The notes under the pieces are model-generated. The model was not told the DNA's origin. It saw only the letters and a list, made by a program, of their open reading frames with translations, and made no database searches. A stretch of 45,349 nucleotides of DNA, taken from Acidobacteriota bacterium (GTDB lineage Bacteria; Acidobacteriota; Blastocatellia; Pyrinomonadales; Pyrinomonadaceae). Position 1 is the first letter of the stretch, and the number at the start of each line of letters is the position of its first letter. The stretch spans positions 1 to 45,349 of the forward strand of contig QHXM01000060.1 of assembly GCA_003222945.1 (NCBI GenBank), given 5' to 3'. A program made the translations under genes and the position numbers. This document shows positions 8,290 to 16,605 of the stretch, piece after piece.

Positions 8290-8317
8290 TTGACCTTTCA
8301 ACTCTCACCTTTATAAT
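8290..8317 (+). promoter_or_regulatory. Sigma-70-type promoter of the tRNA-Met gene
   Basis: TTGACC (8290-8295) and a consensus TATAAT (8312-8317) are separated by 16 bases. The expected transcription start, around 8324, is only about 8 bases before the tRNA 5' end, which is typical of tRNA promoters. Confidence 0.75.
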
Positions 8318-8331
8318 TATTCAACACTTGT

Positions 8332-8405
8332 GGCGGGGTAGCTCAGCTGGTTAGAGCGTGGGATTCATAACCCCAAGGTCGCGTGTTCAAGCCACGCCCC
8401 CGCTA
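8332..8405 (+). tRNA. tRNA-Met (anticodon CAT)
   Basis: The 74 bases fold into a full cloverleaf: acceptor GGCGGGG/CCCCGCT with a G-T pair at the first position, D arm GCTC/GAGC, anticodon loop TTCATAA, T arm GCGTG/CACGC with loop TTCAAGC, and discriminator A. The 3' CCA is not encoded (CAC follows). The anticodon stem has one A-C mismatch next to the loop. The acceptor does not show the C1-A72 mismatch of an initiator, so an elongator tRNA-Met is most likely. A lysidine-modified tRNA-Ile with CAT anticodon cannot be excluded by eye. Confidence 0.93.
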
Positions 8406-8469
8406 CACTTTCGAGTAAAACGGATTATGGCCCGATCTTTCATCCGCTATAGCTCGTTTCTTTTTTTGA

Positions 8470-8679
8470 CATAGTTTGCCTTGCGATTTTGAGTGATGCT
8501 CATTCCGATGTTCTTTACGGTGACAGTTTGCGCAGAGTAAACGACATTTAGATCCTTTTGTCTCTGTTTCTGACAAAGTTAATGTGCCTGGCTTTGTTCT
8601 CTTGATACCAACGGCGCATGTATTCACGTTGATATTCACGTCTTTTCTCTTTATCCTTTAATGGCATGGACTGATCCAT
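8470..8679 (-). pseudogene. Decayed HNH-endonuclease-like gene
   Basis: On the minus strand an ORF from ATG 8679 reads a typical N-terminal helix of small HNH proteins (KEKRREYQREYMRRWYQENK, then ARHINFVRNRDKR) and stops at 8548-8550. In another frame, immediately after that stop, the characteristic HNH tail SKCRLLCANCHRKEH appears. The whole middle of the family (first CxxC and the central His) is missing, so the gene has suffered an internal deletion plus frameshift and cannot encode an active nuclease. A longer open frame (8403-8639) joins an unrelated reading to the tail and is not the original protein. The remnant lies directly downstream of a tRNA gene, a common spot for integrated elements. 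No other part of a mobile element is visible between 8406 and 8862. Confidence 0.7.
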
Positions 8680-8822
8680 CTTCTTTGCAATAATTCAAGA
8701 TATTAATCGAGGGCGAGGAATTTTTAACCTGAATGCGTCTTCGGGTGGCAGATATTTTCAAGAGTGAAGAGACAACATCTGTGACTTAATCCAAACTACC
8801 ATTTTGAATATCGAAAATTAAA

Positions 8823-8849
8823 TTGACAGCTTAGAGCCACAGGTATAAA
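8823..8849 (+). promoter_or_regulatory. Possible sigma-70 promoter of the TolB-propeller gene
   Basis: TTGACA (8823-8828) and TATAAA (8844-8849) are separated by 15 bases, slightly short. The implied start would give a leader of only a few bases before ATG 8863. Confidence 0.35.
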
Positions 8850-8862
8850 AGTCAGAGGCGTT

Positions 8863-11088
8863 ATGAGATACCTAAAGATAAAAACTGCGCGCTGGCTTAT
8901 TCTCATATTGATGCTGATTGTTTGCATGAGCGGAATAAACCTCTCGCTCAAATCTTCAGCCAAAGCTTTGCGCTCAATAAACCCTCCAATGCTTGCTCCC
9001 GCATCGTCGCTGACGCCAACTGAGCCGGGCACGAACGGTAAGATCGCTTTCGCAAGTATGCGCGATGGCAACGCGGAGATTTACGTTATGAATGCGGACG
9101 GAAGCCTTCAGGTGAATCTCACAAAAAATCCGGCCAGAGACCTCAATCCCGCATGGTCGCCCGATGGGACGAAGATTGCTTTTGTGAGCGACCGCGACGG
9201 CGACATTCCAGGCAACGTTTACGTGATGAACGCCGACGGCAGTAATGTCACCAGAGTCACCCCGTACAAACAGGCGGAAATCGTTATAGGGCTACCCAAA
9301 GTTATCAACCCGGTCTGGTCGCCTGACGGCTCAAAGCTCCTGTTCGTGATGAGTAATCCCGGAATATCGTCTAGCCTCCTGCTCATCAACGCCGACGGCA
9401 GCGGCGACATAAAGACACTGACTTCCTGCAAGGACGGCGGCGTCCCGGAGTGGTCGCCCGACGGGACAAGAATCGCGTTCACCGCATCTGACTTCAAGTT
9501 TTATTCCCAGCAGGAGCAACTGCTGGACTTCTTATTCGTGATGAATGCGGACGGCAGCGGCAAGACGCGTATCGGCGATTTCTCAAGCAGTTATGTCGAT
9601 CCAAAAGCATGGCCTCCGACCTTCAGCGGGCCTACCTGGTCGCCGGACGGCAGTTGGATAGCCTACTCTTACGACAACAGCGCTTACCCGAATCAGACGC
9701 AGAAGCAGACTGCGGATATAGCGGTCGTTGACTCTGCCGGAGGCGTTTACAGGTTTCTGACAAACACACAGTCTGTGGAGACGCAGCCCGCATGGTCGCC
9801 TGATGGGACGAAGATTACTTTTACAACGAACCGCGATGGGCGTCTTGAGATTTACTTGATGAATGCGGACGGAAGCGGGCAAGTGCGACTGACTAACTCA
9901 AGCGGCGGAAACTTTGATCCGCACTGGCAAACCCTCAATCACACCGGTCAGCTTCCGCCCACAGATAGCGTCATACAGTTTAGCTCCCCGCTCTCTCTTC
10001 TAATCGAGCCTTATTACACGGGCGGCACATATTCGGACCAGCCTCCTCTGACCGTCACACGACTCGGCGACCTTTCGCATGAAGCGACCATTGACTACGC
10101 AACATCGGACACAGCCGGATTGACTCCGTGCGATAAAACGAACACAGGGCTTGCGTCGTCGCGCTGTGATTACGTCGCAACCTCCGGCACACTGCGCTTC
10201 GCTCCGGGCGAAGCTAGTAAGTCCATCAGCGTGCTAATCATCGACGACTCATACGCAGAAGCTGATGAGAACTTCTACGTCACGCTAAGCAATCCTACGG
10301 GCGCAAGGCTCGGAGTGAACCGGACGGCTACGGCTACAATTCCGGCCAACGATATTCCTATACAGGGCGCGCCCGTTGTGCCCAACCCTATTAACGGAAG
10401 CTCATTCTTCGTGCGGCAGCATTATTTTGATTTCCTCAACCGAGAGCCGGACCAGAACGGCTATAACGGGTGGATGAACATCATGAACAACTGCGCGCCG
10501 TCAGGCAAAGACGCGCAGGGAAACTTCTGTGATCGTATAGAAATCTCAGCGGACTTCTTCCGCTCGCCGGAGTTTCAATCTCGCGGCTACTTCATCTATC
10601 GCTTCTACTCGGCAGCCCTGGGAAGAAACCCTAACTACGTGGAGTTCATGCCCGATCTAAGAAGAGTCAGCGGATTCCAGACGGACGCGGAACTGGAGGC
10701 GAGCAAAGTAGCTTTCGTAAACGACTTCGTTTCGCGCGCAGAGTTCAGGCATAAGTACGATGCCCTCACAGACCCTGCGGCTTATGTTGATGCAATCCTA
10801 GCAACTGCCGGAGTGACGTTATCTGAGAGGCAGACGTTCATTGACGACCTTCGCATGGGAAGAAAGAGCAGGGCAGAAGTGTTGCGGGCGATTGCCGAAG
10901 CAGCGGAGGTCTATAACAAATACTACAACACAGCGTTCGTAGTGATGCAGTATTTCGGTTATCTACGCCGCGATCCTGACATTCTTTACCTGAACTGGAT
11001 AGACACTTTGAACAAGACGGGTGATTACCGCACGATGATTAACGGGTTTATGAACTCCACCGAGTATCGCCAACGCTTCGGGCCTTGA
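8863..11088 (+). CDS. Exported TolB-type propeller protein with Calx-beta and DUF4214 domains
   Basis: The 741-residue protein has an N-terminal signal segment (hydrophobic residues ~11-30). A six-bladed TolB/PD40-like propeller spans about residues 60-365, with repeated WSPDGTKIAF-type motifs and YVMNADGS turns. A Calx-beta domain (about 370-510) contains the usual GTLRFAPGEASKSISV and ADENFYVTLSNPTGA signatures. The remaining residues (about 515-741) contain HYFDFLNREPDQNGYNGW and FRSPEFQSRGYFIYRFYSAA, the pattern of DUF4214 modules. This architecture is familiar from acidobacterial surface proteins. Known propellers of this type bind other proteins or ligands; no catalytic site is evident. 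It ends convergently to the acyl-ligase gene. Confidence 0.85.
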   Translation: MRYLKIKTARWLILILMLIVCMSGINLSLKSSAKALRSINPPMLAPASSLTPTEPGTNGKIAFASMRDGNAEIYVMNADGSLQVNLTKNPARDLNPAWSPDGTKIAFVSDRDGDIPGNVYVMNADGSNVTRVTPYKQAEIVIGLPKVINPVWSPDGSKLLFVMSNPGISSSLLLINADGSGDIKTLTSCKDGGVPEWSPDGTRIAFTASDFKFYSQQEQLLDFLFVMNADGSGKTRIGDFSSSYVDPKAWPPTFSGPTWSPDGSWIAYSYDNSAYPNQTQKQTADIAVVDSAGGVYRFLTNTQSVETQPAWSPDGTKITFTTNRDGRLEIYLMNADGSGQVRLTNSSGGNFDPHWQTLNHTGQLPPTDSVIQFSSPLSLLIEPYYTGGTYSDQPPLTVTRLGDLSHEATIDYATSDTAGLTPCDKTNTGLASSRCDYVATSGTLRFAPGEASKSISVLIIDDSYAEADENFYVTLSNPTGARLGVNRTATATIPANDIPIQGAPVVPNPINGSSFFVRQHYFDFLNREPDQNGYNGWMNIMNNCAPSGKDAQGNFCDRIEISADFFRSPEFQSRGYFIYRFYSAALGRNPNYVEFMPDLRRVSGFQTDAELEASKVAFVNDFVSRAEFRHKYDALTDPAAYVDAILATAGVTLSERQTFIDDLRMGRKSRAEVLRAIAEAAEVYNKYYNTAFVVMQYFGYLRRDPDILYLNWIDTLNKTGDYRTMINGFMNSTEYRQRFGP

Positions 11089-11133
11089 TGAACTGCTGGC
11101 TATGACAACGGGAACGAAAGGTTCGCGCTGGAG

Positions 11134-11206
11134 ACGCAAAGAAAAGTTTAAGGCGCTATTAGGAGATACTTCTCTGCGAGCTTTATAGCCCTTTGCGCCT
11201 TTGCGT
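11134..11206. repeat. Imperfect inverted repeat between convergent genes
   Basis: ACGCAAA (11134-11140) and GGCGCTAT (11152-11159) are mirrored by ATAGCC (11185-11190) and TTTGCGT (11200-11206). The right arm contains near-tandem CTTTGCG words. It may be a degenerate relative of the heptamer elements, or a terminator for the two convergent genes. The pairing is clearly weaker than in the other repeats. Confidence 0.35.
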
Positions 11207-11240
11207 GAATTGTTCGTCTTCTTTACCGCATAGGTTACAC

Positions 11241-13763
11241 TCAAAGTTTAACCACACGTCTCTTCATGTCTTCCGTAATCTGCGCAGCCTCTTCTTGCTG
11301 TGAGTATCGGACCGGCTCGCCAATGCTGACAAAGACCTGACCCGGCTCAGCGAAATGCTTGTTGCTCTCTTTCAACTCGAAGAGACCGTCAATCCTCATT
11401 GGAACTACGGGCGCATCCAACTTCAAAGCAAGCAATCCCGTTCCAGCCTTGAACGGACTCATCAATCCATTGTCTGAGCGACGCCCTTCCGGGAAGACCA
11501 GAACGCTGTAGCCTCTGTCCATCATCTCGCCCGCGTATGAGAAGCTGCGACGAAAGCCGCTCTTTTGCGGCAGCGGAAAGACGTTGAAGAAGGTGACGAC
11601 GAGCGCGTACATGATTCTGTAACGAATGCGTGTGAACCAATCAGTCCCTTCCGGTGGGTGAAGCCAACCGCGCAAAATCTCTCCCTCCATAGCAATCGCT
11701 AGACTGTGCCTGAACCTTGCGGGCAGAGCAGCTAAGATAAGAGCATGGTCCACCATCGTTATGTGATTCGAGATGAAGAGCAGCGGCCCGCGCGCGTCAT
11801 CTAAATTCTCGCGCCCTCTGATCTTCAAAGGGCACATCAGGCGTATGAGCGGAAGGACGATTGTGTAGAAGAGTATGAAGCGAATCCATGTAAACGGAAA
11901 ACGATGCGCCCAGCGCGGGAAGGGATATTGCGCGCCCACATCCGAAACTCCTTCACGAATAACTCGCTCAATATCGCCAAGCGTGGTCGCCGCAGTGAAA
12001 CTCGCCTCATCAATTTCAACCTGATAGCGATCCTCCAAAGCACTCAAGAGTTCCACGCGGCCCAGCGAATCGAGCTTGAGGTCGGTCGAAAGGTTAGCGT
12101 TCGGATTGAGATTAGCAGGAGTCTCGCCGCTCACTTCCGAAATGATCTTTGCGAGCGGACTTGCCATGTGTGCTGAATCCGCAGGCTCATTCTTCATGCG
12201 CGCCTTAACCATCTCGGCTAGAAATCCTTTTCTAACTTTCTGCGTCGCGGTGCGCGGGAAATCTTCTTCCGTCCAGATGAACCAGCGGTTCACCTGTTGA
12301 TGCGTGCTCAGCGTTTCATTAGCGCGCTTTACGACCTCGCTCGCATCTATCATCTCATCGCGCAGGATTAGAACTGCCAGAGGCTCCGGCCCGTGCGCTC
12401 CTTCAAAACTGACGACGGCGCTTGCGCGAATCTCAGGCTGGCGATTGAGCGCGACCTCTATGTCTTCCGGGTAAACGTTCATACCAGAGGCCGTGACGAT
12501 CACTTCCTTCTCACGACCTTTGAAGTAGAGATTGCCCGCCTCGTCAATCTCGCCAAGATCGCCCGTGCGAAGCCAGCCTTCGTCGCTTGACTTCGCTTCA
12601 CCCTTCCAATATCCGGGCGAAACGTTTGCGCCGCGCACCAGAATTTCGCCCTTCTCGTCTAGCCGCACTTCCTGTCCGGGCATCACCTTGCCGATTGAGC
12701 CGCGACTCGATTTGAAAGGATGATTGACGCTGATGAGCGACGCGGTCTCGGTCATGCCGTAGCCTTGCAGCACTGCGAAGCCCAAGCGTTGCCAGAACTG
12801 TTCTGTGTCAGCGTTGAGCGTTGCGCCGCCCGAAACGAATGCCCAGAACTTCCAGCCGAAGCGATTGTGAATCTCACGAAAGGTCCACCAGCGGCGCAGG
12901 AAATGTTGATGAGCGGCTGCGGCCAACTTTCTTTGAAAGCTTTCAGCCGTCCCGCGCGCCTCCATCTCTCTTTCAATCTTATCGCGCAAGGTGTCTAAGA
13001 TTCGCGGGACGGCTGAGACTACGGAGATGCGCTCGCGCTTTATCGTTTCAATTATTTGCGACGGGTTCAGGGATTCCTGAAAGAAGACCTCAGCGCCCAG
13101 AAGCTGCGGCACGAACAGCCCCATGAACTGACCGAAGACGTGGCTGAGCGGCAGCAGGGAAAGAAAGCGTAGAGGATGAACGAGCCGCTCCCACTTCAAA
13201 TATTTTTTTATCTCCTCTTCAAGCGGCTCAAGGTTGGCGATGAGGTTCTGGTGCGTGAGGCGCACGCCTCTAGGCTCTGCCGTCGTGCCTGAAGTAAAAA
13301 CGATCTCGACCGTGTCATGCTCGTCAATTTCCGCGATTGGATAAGGATTGGAAGCGTGCTTTGAGACAATCGAACTCAACTCTTCAAATCTGATTTCGGG
13401 CAGATTCAATTGAGATGAGTGTTGATTGCCTGAATCTGAGAGCAATAGCTTTGCTTCAACCTGGCTGTCAACGCGCAGCGCAAATCCCGGCTCGCTCTGC
13501 GCGTCCAAAGGCACGACGATTACGCCGCGCAAAGTACAGCCGAAGAAAGCCGCGACCCACTCGGCGGAGTTTTCGCCCCAGAGAATAACTCGCTCGCCCT
13601 TCGCAACATTGCGCGCTTCCAACTCGCGCGCGAACCTGTAAGCGGTCCGGGCCACTCGCTCGTAAGACCAGCGATTCGTCCTCAGCCCTCGCGTGTGCGC
13701 AAGCCAGGTCTGCTTGCCCCGCTCCCTAAAACTCTCAACGTAACTTGCGACTGTTTTGCGCAT
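11241..13763 (-). CDS. Three-domain acyl-AMP ligase / acyl carrier protein / 1-acylglycerol-phosphate acyltransferase
   Basis: Residues 1-~530 are an AMP-dependent acyl-CoA/acyl-ACP synthetase: FTSGTTAEPRGV (A3 motif), QGYGMTETASLISVNH, WLRTGDLGEID and GREKEVIVTASGMNVYPEDIE. Residues ~540-625 are a carrier domain whose phosphopantetheine serine is Ser566 in LKLDSLGRVELL. Residues ~640-840 are a PlsC-type acyltransferase with His667 and Asp672 in NHITMVDH and FPEGRRSDNG. Together they suggest activation of a free fatty acid, loading on the built-in carrier and transfer to a lysophospholipid, in the manner of E. coli Aas but with the domains in the opposite order and an extra carrier. The enzyme is probably at the inner membrane. 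ATG 13763 lies 15 bases after the PQQ-propeller gene, without a good ribosome-binding site, so the pair is probably an operon. Confidence 0.88.
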   Translation of the reverse strand: MRKTVASYVESFRERGKQTWLAHTRGLRTNRWSYERVARTAYRFARELEARNVAKGERVILWGENSAEWVAAFFGCTLRGVIVVPLDAQSEPGFALRVDSQVEAKLLLSDSGNQHSSQLNLPEIRFEELSSIVSKHASNPYPIAEIDEHDTVEIVFTSGTTAEPRGVRLTHQNLIANLEPLEEEIKKYLKWERLVHPLRFLSLLPLSHVFGQFMGLFVPQLLGAEVFFQESLNPSQIIETIKRERISVVSAVPRILDTLRDKIEREMEARGTAESFQRKLAAAAHQHFLRRWWTFREIHNRFGWKFWAFVSGGATLNADTEQFWQRLGFAVLQGYGMTETASLISVNHPFKSSRGSIGKVMPGQEVRLDEKGEILVRGANVSPGYWKGEAKSSDEGWLRTGDLGEIDEAGNLYFKGREKEVIVTASGMNVYPEDIEVALNRQPEIRASAVVSFEGAHGPEPLAVLILRDEMIDASEVVKRANETLSTHQQVNRWFIWTEEDFPRTATQKVRKGFLAEMVKARMKNEPADSAHMASPLAKIISEVSGETPANLNPNANLSTDLKLDSLGRVELLSALEDRYQVEIDEASFTAATTLGDIERVIREGVSDVGAQYPFPRWAHRFPFTWIRFILFYTIVLPLIRLMCPLKIRGRENLDDARGPLLFISNHITMVDHALILAALPARFRHSLAIAMEGEILRGWLHPPEGTDWFTRIRYRIMYALVVTFFNVFPLPQKSGFRRSFSYAGEMMDRGYSVLVFPEGRRSDNGLMSPFKAGTGLLALKLDAPVVPMRIDGLFELKESNKHFAEPGQVFVSIGEPVRYSQQEEAAQITEDMKRRVVKL

Positions 13764-13778
13764 CAGTTTAAAAGAGAA

Positions 13779-14963
13779 TCAATGCAGCGCGTACAGGTAA
13801 CCGTCATCGCAGCCGAAATAGATTGCGCCGTCGCCGACAGCAGGCGAAGACCTCATCCAGTTTGGAAATCTTTTGAACTTCCACTTCAATCTTCCCGTGC
13901 GTATGTCGAGCGCATAAAAGTATGCGTCAAGGCTTCCGAAGTAGATGAGTCCGCTTGCAACAGAAGGCGAAGAGATAACTTTGCCTCCGGTCTTAAACTT
14001 CCAACGCAGTTGACCTGTCGCTTCGTCCAGAGCGTAAAGGCAGCCGTCATCACTTCCGAAATAGACCGCGCCACCGGCAACAGCAGGAGAAGAACGAATG
14101 CGATCATTCGTTTTGAATCGCCACCTCTCCAGACCTGTCTGAGCGTCCACAGCATAAAAGTTTCCGTCCATGCTTCCAAAATAAACCGATCTCCCGGCGA
14201 CAGCCGGACTGGATAGAACGCGATAGCCCGTCTTGAATCTCCATCTCTCTCGACCCGTTTCCGCGTCCAACGAGTAGAGATGATAATCCCAGCTTCCGAA
14301 ATAGACTGCTCCATTTGCCAGAGCCGGAGAAGATTCAATCAAGCCTCCGGCCTTGAATCTCCACTTCTCAAGTCTCGTAGCAAGATCAACTGCATAGAAA
14401 TTTGTGTCCGCGCTCCCGAAGTAAACTATTCCAGCGCTCGCTGCTGGCGAAGAATAGACCCTGTTGCCTGTCTTGAATCTCCATAGCTCGCTTCCGTTTC
14501 CGGCGTCAACGGCATAGAGATTTCCGTCGTGGCTTCCGACTAAGACTACGCCACCGATGACGGCAGGCGATGAATATACGACATCGCCCGTCTTGAATCT
14601 CCATCTCTCTGTTCCCGTGATCGCATCAACAGCATAGAGGTTGCCGTCATCGCTTCCTACATAGACTATTTTGTCCATGATAGTCGGTGAAGAGAACCAC
14701 GCTTCGATAACGCGCTCAGTTTTGAACTTCCAACGCAGTCCGCGCAGATGCTTAATGCCGCTCGTCTGATAGACGCCCGTGTGTTCTAAGTCGGCTCGAA
14801 ACATTGTGCCGGTCGAGCTTGATTGAAGCGAGGTTGTTGATTCAAACAAAGTTCGAGTGTACGGAGCTTCTGCACTCTGCTCATCTACTGATAAGATGCA
14901 GTGCGAGGCCGATAGCAAGAGAACGCTCATCGGCAACAATTTTATGAGAACGATTCTTTTCAT
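13779..14963 (-). CDS. Exported PQQ-like beta-propeller protein
   Basis: After a signal peptide (residues ~1-25; a cysteine at 22 is not in a proper lipobox) the 394-residue protein is composed almost only of eight near-identical ~40-residue repeats. Each repeat carries SSPAV..G.VYFGS.DGNLYAVDA.TG.ERWRFKT, the PQQ-propeller blade pattern. The repeats are recognisable at DNA level with a spacing of about 120 bases. An eight-bladed propeller, as in quinoprotein dehydrogenases and BamB, is implied. The catalytic residues of dehydrogenases are not present, so a scaffolding or ligand-binding role in the periplasm is more likely. It is transcribed just ahead of the acyl-ligase/acyltransferase gene (15-base gap), which hints at an envelope role. 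High repeat similarity suggests recent internal duplication. Confidence 0.85.
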   Translation of the reverse strand: MKRIVLIKLLPMSVLLLSASHCILSVDEQSAEAPYTRTLFESTTSLQSSSTGTMFRADLEHTGVYQTSGIKHLRGLRWKFKTERVIEAWFSSPTIMDKIVYVGSDDGNLYAVDAITGTERWRFKTGDVVYSSPAVIGGVVLVGSHDGNLYAVDAGNGSELWRFKTGNRVYSSPAASAGIVYFGSADTNFYAVDLATRLEKWRFKAGGLIESSPALANGAVYFGSWDYHLYSLDAETGRERWRFKTGYRVLSSPAVAGRSVYFGSMDGNFYAVDAQTGLERWRFKTNDRIRSSPAVAGGAVYFGSDDGCLYALDEATGQLRWKFKTGGKVISSPSVASGLIYFGSLDAYFYALDIRTGRLKWKFKRFPNWMRSSPAVGDGAIYFGCDDGYLYALH

Positions 14964-15039
14964 GATGGCGCAGAGTCAACGATCTTAAATACGCATCCGG
15001 TTTTTCCATAACCATTCGCGTCCAAATCATATTCTATTT

Positions 15040-16122
15040 ATGACTAACCAAGCGCAGCAAACAATTAAAGAGAGCACATCGTCGGTCGAAGAGATTCGGT
15101 CGCACTTTCCGGCACTTGAGCGCCGTCACGCCGATTACGCAGTCGCTTACTTCGATGGTCCCGGCGGAACACAAGTGCCGCGCGCGGTGGGCGAGGCCGT
15201 TACGGATTATCTATATCATCACAACGCCAACACGCATTGGGCATATCCTACGTCTGAAGAGACTGACTCGATAATCGCCGCTGCACGTGAAACGGTTGCG
15301 GAGTTTCTAAACGCGCACGCGGACGAAGTAGCGTTCGGCGCGAACATGACGACGCTCGCCTTTCATCTGTCGCGTGCGCTCGCGCCCGGATTTAAGACGG
15401 GCGATGAAATTATCATCACGGAACTGGATCACCACGCGAATGTAGCCCCCTGGCGCATCCTTGAAAGAGAGCGCGGCGTTCTTGTTAGAGCCGTCAAACT
15501 ATTGCCTGAGTCTGGTGAACTCGACTGGGATGAATTTTCCAGACTGCTATGCTCTAGAACGAAGCTAGTCGCCATCGGCGCTGCTTCAAACGCGCTCGGA
15601 ACAATCAACGACGTGCGCCGCGCGGCGGAGATGGCGCACGCTGTGCAATCGCTCATATTCGTTGATGCGGTCCACTTCGTGCCCCACGCGCTCACGGACG
15701 TTCGCGCCCTGAACTGCGACTTTCTCTCCTGCTCAGCCTATAAATTTTACGGACCACACATAGGCGTGCTCTTTGGCAAAGAGGATTTGCTGCAAAGGTT
15801 AGATTTTCCAAAGCTGCTGCCTGTGTGGGAAGGACTCTCGGAGATTGAAGGCGTGACACTCTATGGTCCGTCCTTAGATGCGGCGCGAACGCCAACCATC
15901 TCATTTACCGCGCGGGATGTGCCCTCGACAATCGTTGCGCGGGGGCTTGCAGAGCTAGGCGTCTTTGTCTCTCACGGCGATTTCTACGCGGCGACTGTGA
16001 TTGAGCGGCTCGGTTTGTCTGATGAAGGTCTGGTCCGAGCGGGCTGCGCCTGTTACACAACAGCGGAAGAGGTCGAGCGCCTTCTAGCAGGCGTGCGAGC
16101 TATTGCAGACATGAAAGTTTAA
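15040..16122 (+). CDS. Cysteine-desulfurase-like class V aminotransferase with an apparent internal deletion
   Basis: This belongs to the cysteine desulfurase-like family (PLP fold type I, related to CsdA/SufS). Visible landmarks are FDGPGGTQVPRAV near the start, ITELDHHANVAPW, the PLP-binding Lys235 in SCSAYKFYGPHIGVLFG, and FVSHGDFYAATVIERLGL with VRAGCACYTTAEEVERL at the end. The protein is 360 residues, whereas members I recall have around 400 or more. The missing part is sharply localised: KLLP (residues 258-261) passes directly into VWEGLSEIEGVTLYG, skipping the stretch that normally holds the ERxExGTxN motif and the long linker helix. That motif helps bind the PLP phosphate across the dimer, so activity is doubtful. 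The frame stays open, so it is an in-frame deletion or a sequencing/assembly artefact. No strong ribosome-binding site is visible. Confidence 0.82.
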   Translation: MTNQAQQTIKESTSSVEEIRSHFPALERRHADYAVAYFDGPGGTQVPRAVGEAVTDYLYHHNANTHWAYPTSEETDSIIAAARETVAEFLNAHADEVAFGANMTTLAFHLSRALAPGFKTGDEIIITELDHHANVAPWRILERERGVLVRAVKLLPESGELDWDEFSRLLCSRTKLVAIGAASNALGTINDVRRAAEMAHAVQSLIFVDAVHFVPHALTDVRALNCDFLSCSAYKFYGPHIGVLFGKEDLLQRLDFPKLLPVWEGLSEIEGVTLYGPSLDAARTPTISFTARDVPSTIVARGLAELGVFVSHGDFYAATVIERLGLSDEGLVRAGCACYTTAEEVERLLAGVRAIADMKV

Positions 16123-16174
16123 GAAGCTATTTTGAACATTCTGCCCTTGTGCCGAAGTTTCAAATAGCTTCTTA
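16120..16174. terminator. Hairpin between convergent genes
   Basis: TAAGAAGCTATTTTGAAC (16120-16137) and GTTTCAAATAGCTTCTTA (16157-16174) pair almost fully with one shift. The stem starts on the stop codon of the desulfurase-like gene and ends two bases before the stop of the PilZ gene, so it can serve both convergent genes. A/T-rich stem ends favour terminator function in both directions. Confidence 0.65.
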
Positions 16175-16176
16175 GA

Positions 16177-16602
16177 CTAATTGTTCTCAAGCGTGCTCAG
16201 GTATTCAATGAAGAGGTCTTGGTTGCTTACCTTCGTTATCTCTGCGCCTATCAGGTAGCCTTCGCTGAAGACGCTTTCGCCCGAACCCTCTTCGAGTCGT
16301 CTGTAGTGCACAGGGCGCGCAGTTATCTTGATCGCGCCTTTCGGCAGATAGAGTTCAATCTGCATCCTGTTAGACTCGCCCGTCAGGTATCGCTCGTCAA
16401 TATCTGCGATGGGAACGATGAGAGCTAATCCAACCTCGCTTATATCTTTGGTGTGGCCCACCAGATGCAGCTTTCCAGAGTTGCGCGCCGTCGCAGAACT
16501 CTCTTCGGAGAGAACGACCGCGAACAGTAAACGCGCCCTCAGTTGCGCCTTGAAGCGCGGCGAGCGGCGTTGATTGGAATTCTGCTCATTGGAGCGCGGC
16601 AT
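16177..16602 (-). CDS. PilZ-domain protein (predicted c-di-GMP receptor)
   Basis: The 141-residue protein is a single PilZ domain with a short polar start. The two c-di-GMP-binding signatures are present: RxxxR at Arg12-Arg16 (RRSPRF) and DxSxxG at Asp53-Gly58 (KDISEVGLAL). The beta-barrel core follows, with MQIELYLPKGAIKITARPVHY. PilZ proteins sense the second messenger c-di-GMP and alter motility, secretion or polysaccharide export. It starts 3 bases after the stop of the upstream unknown protein (16606-17595), so the two are almost certainly co-transcribed and the unknown protein may be connected with c-di-GMP output. Confidence 0.85.
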   Translation of the reverse strand: MPRSNEQNSNQRRSPRFKAQLRARLLFAVVLSEESSATARNSGKLHLVGHTKDISEVGLALIVPIADIDERYLTGESNRMQIELYLPKGAIKITARPVHYRRLEEGSGESVFSEGYLIGAEITKVSNQDLFIEYLSTLENN

Positions 16603-16605
16603 AAG

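Noticed and set aside
8403-8639. 78-residue minus-strand ORF as an intact HNH protein
   Set aside because: Only its CRLLCANCHRKEH segment matches the family. The N-terminal part is a different frame from the original gene, and the end overlaps the tRNA.
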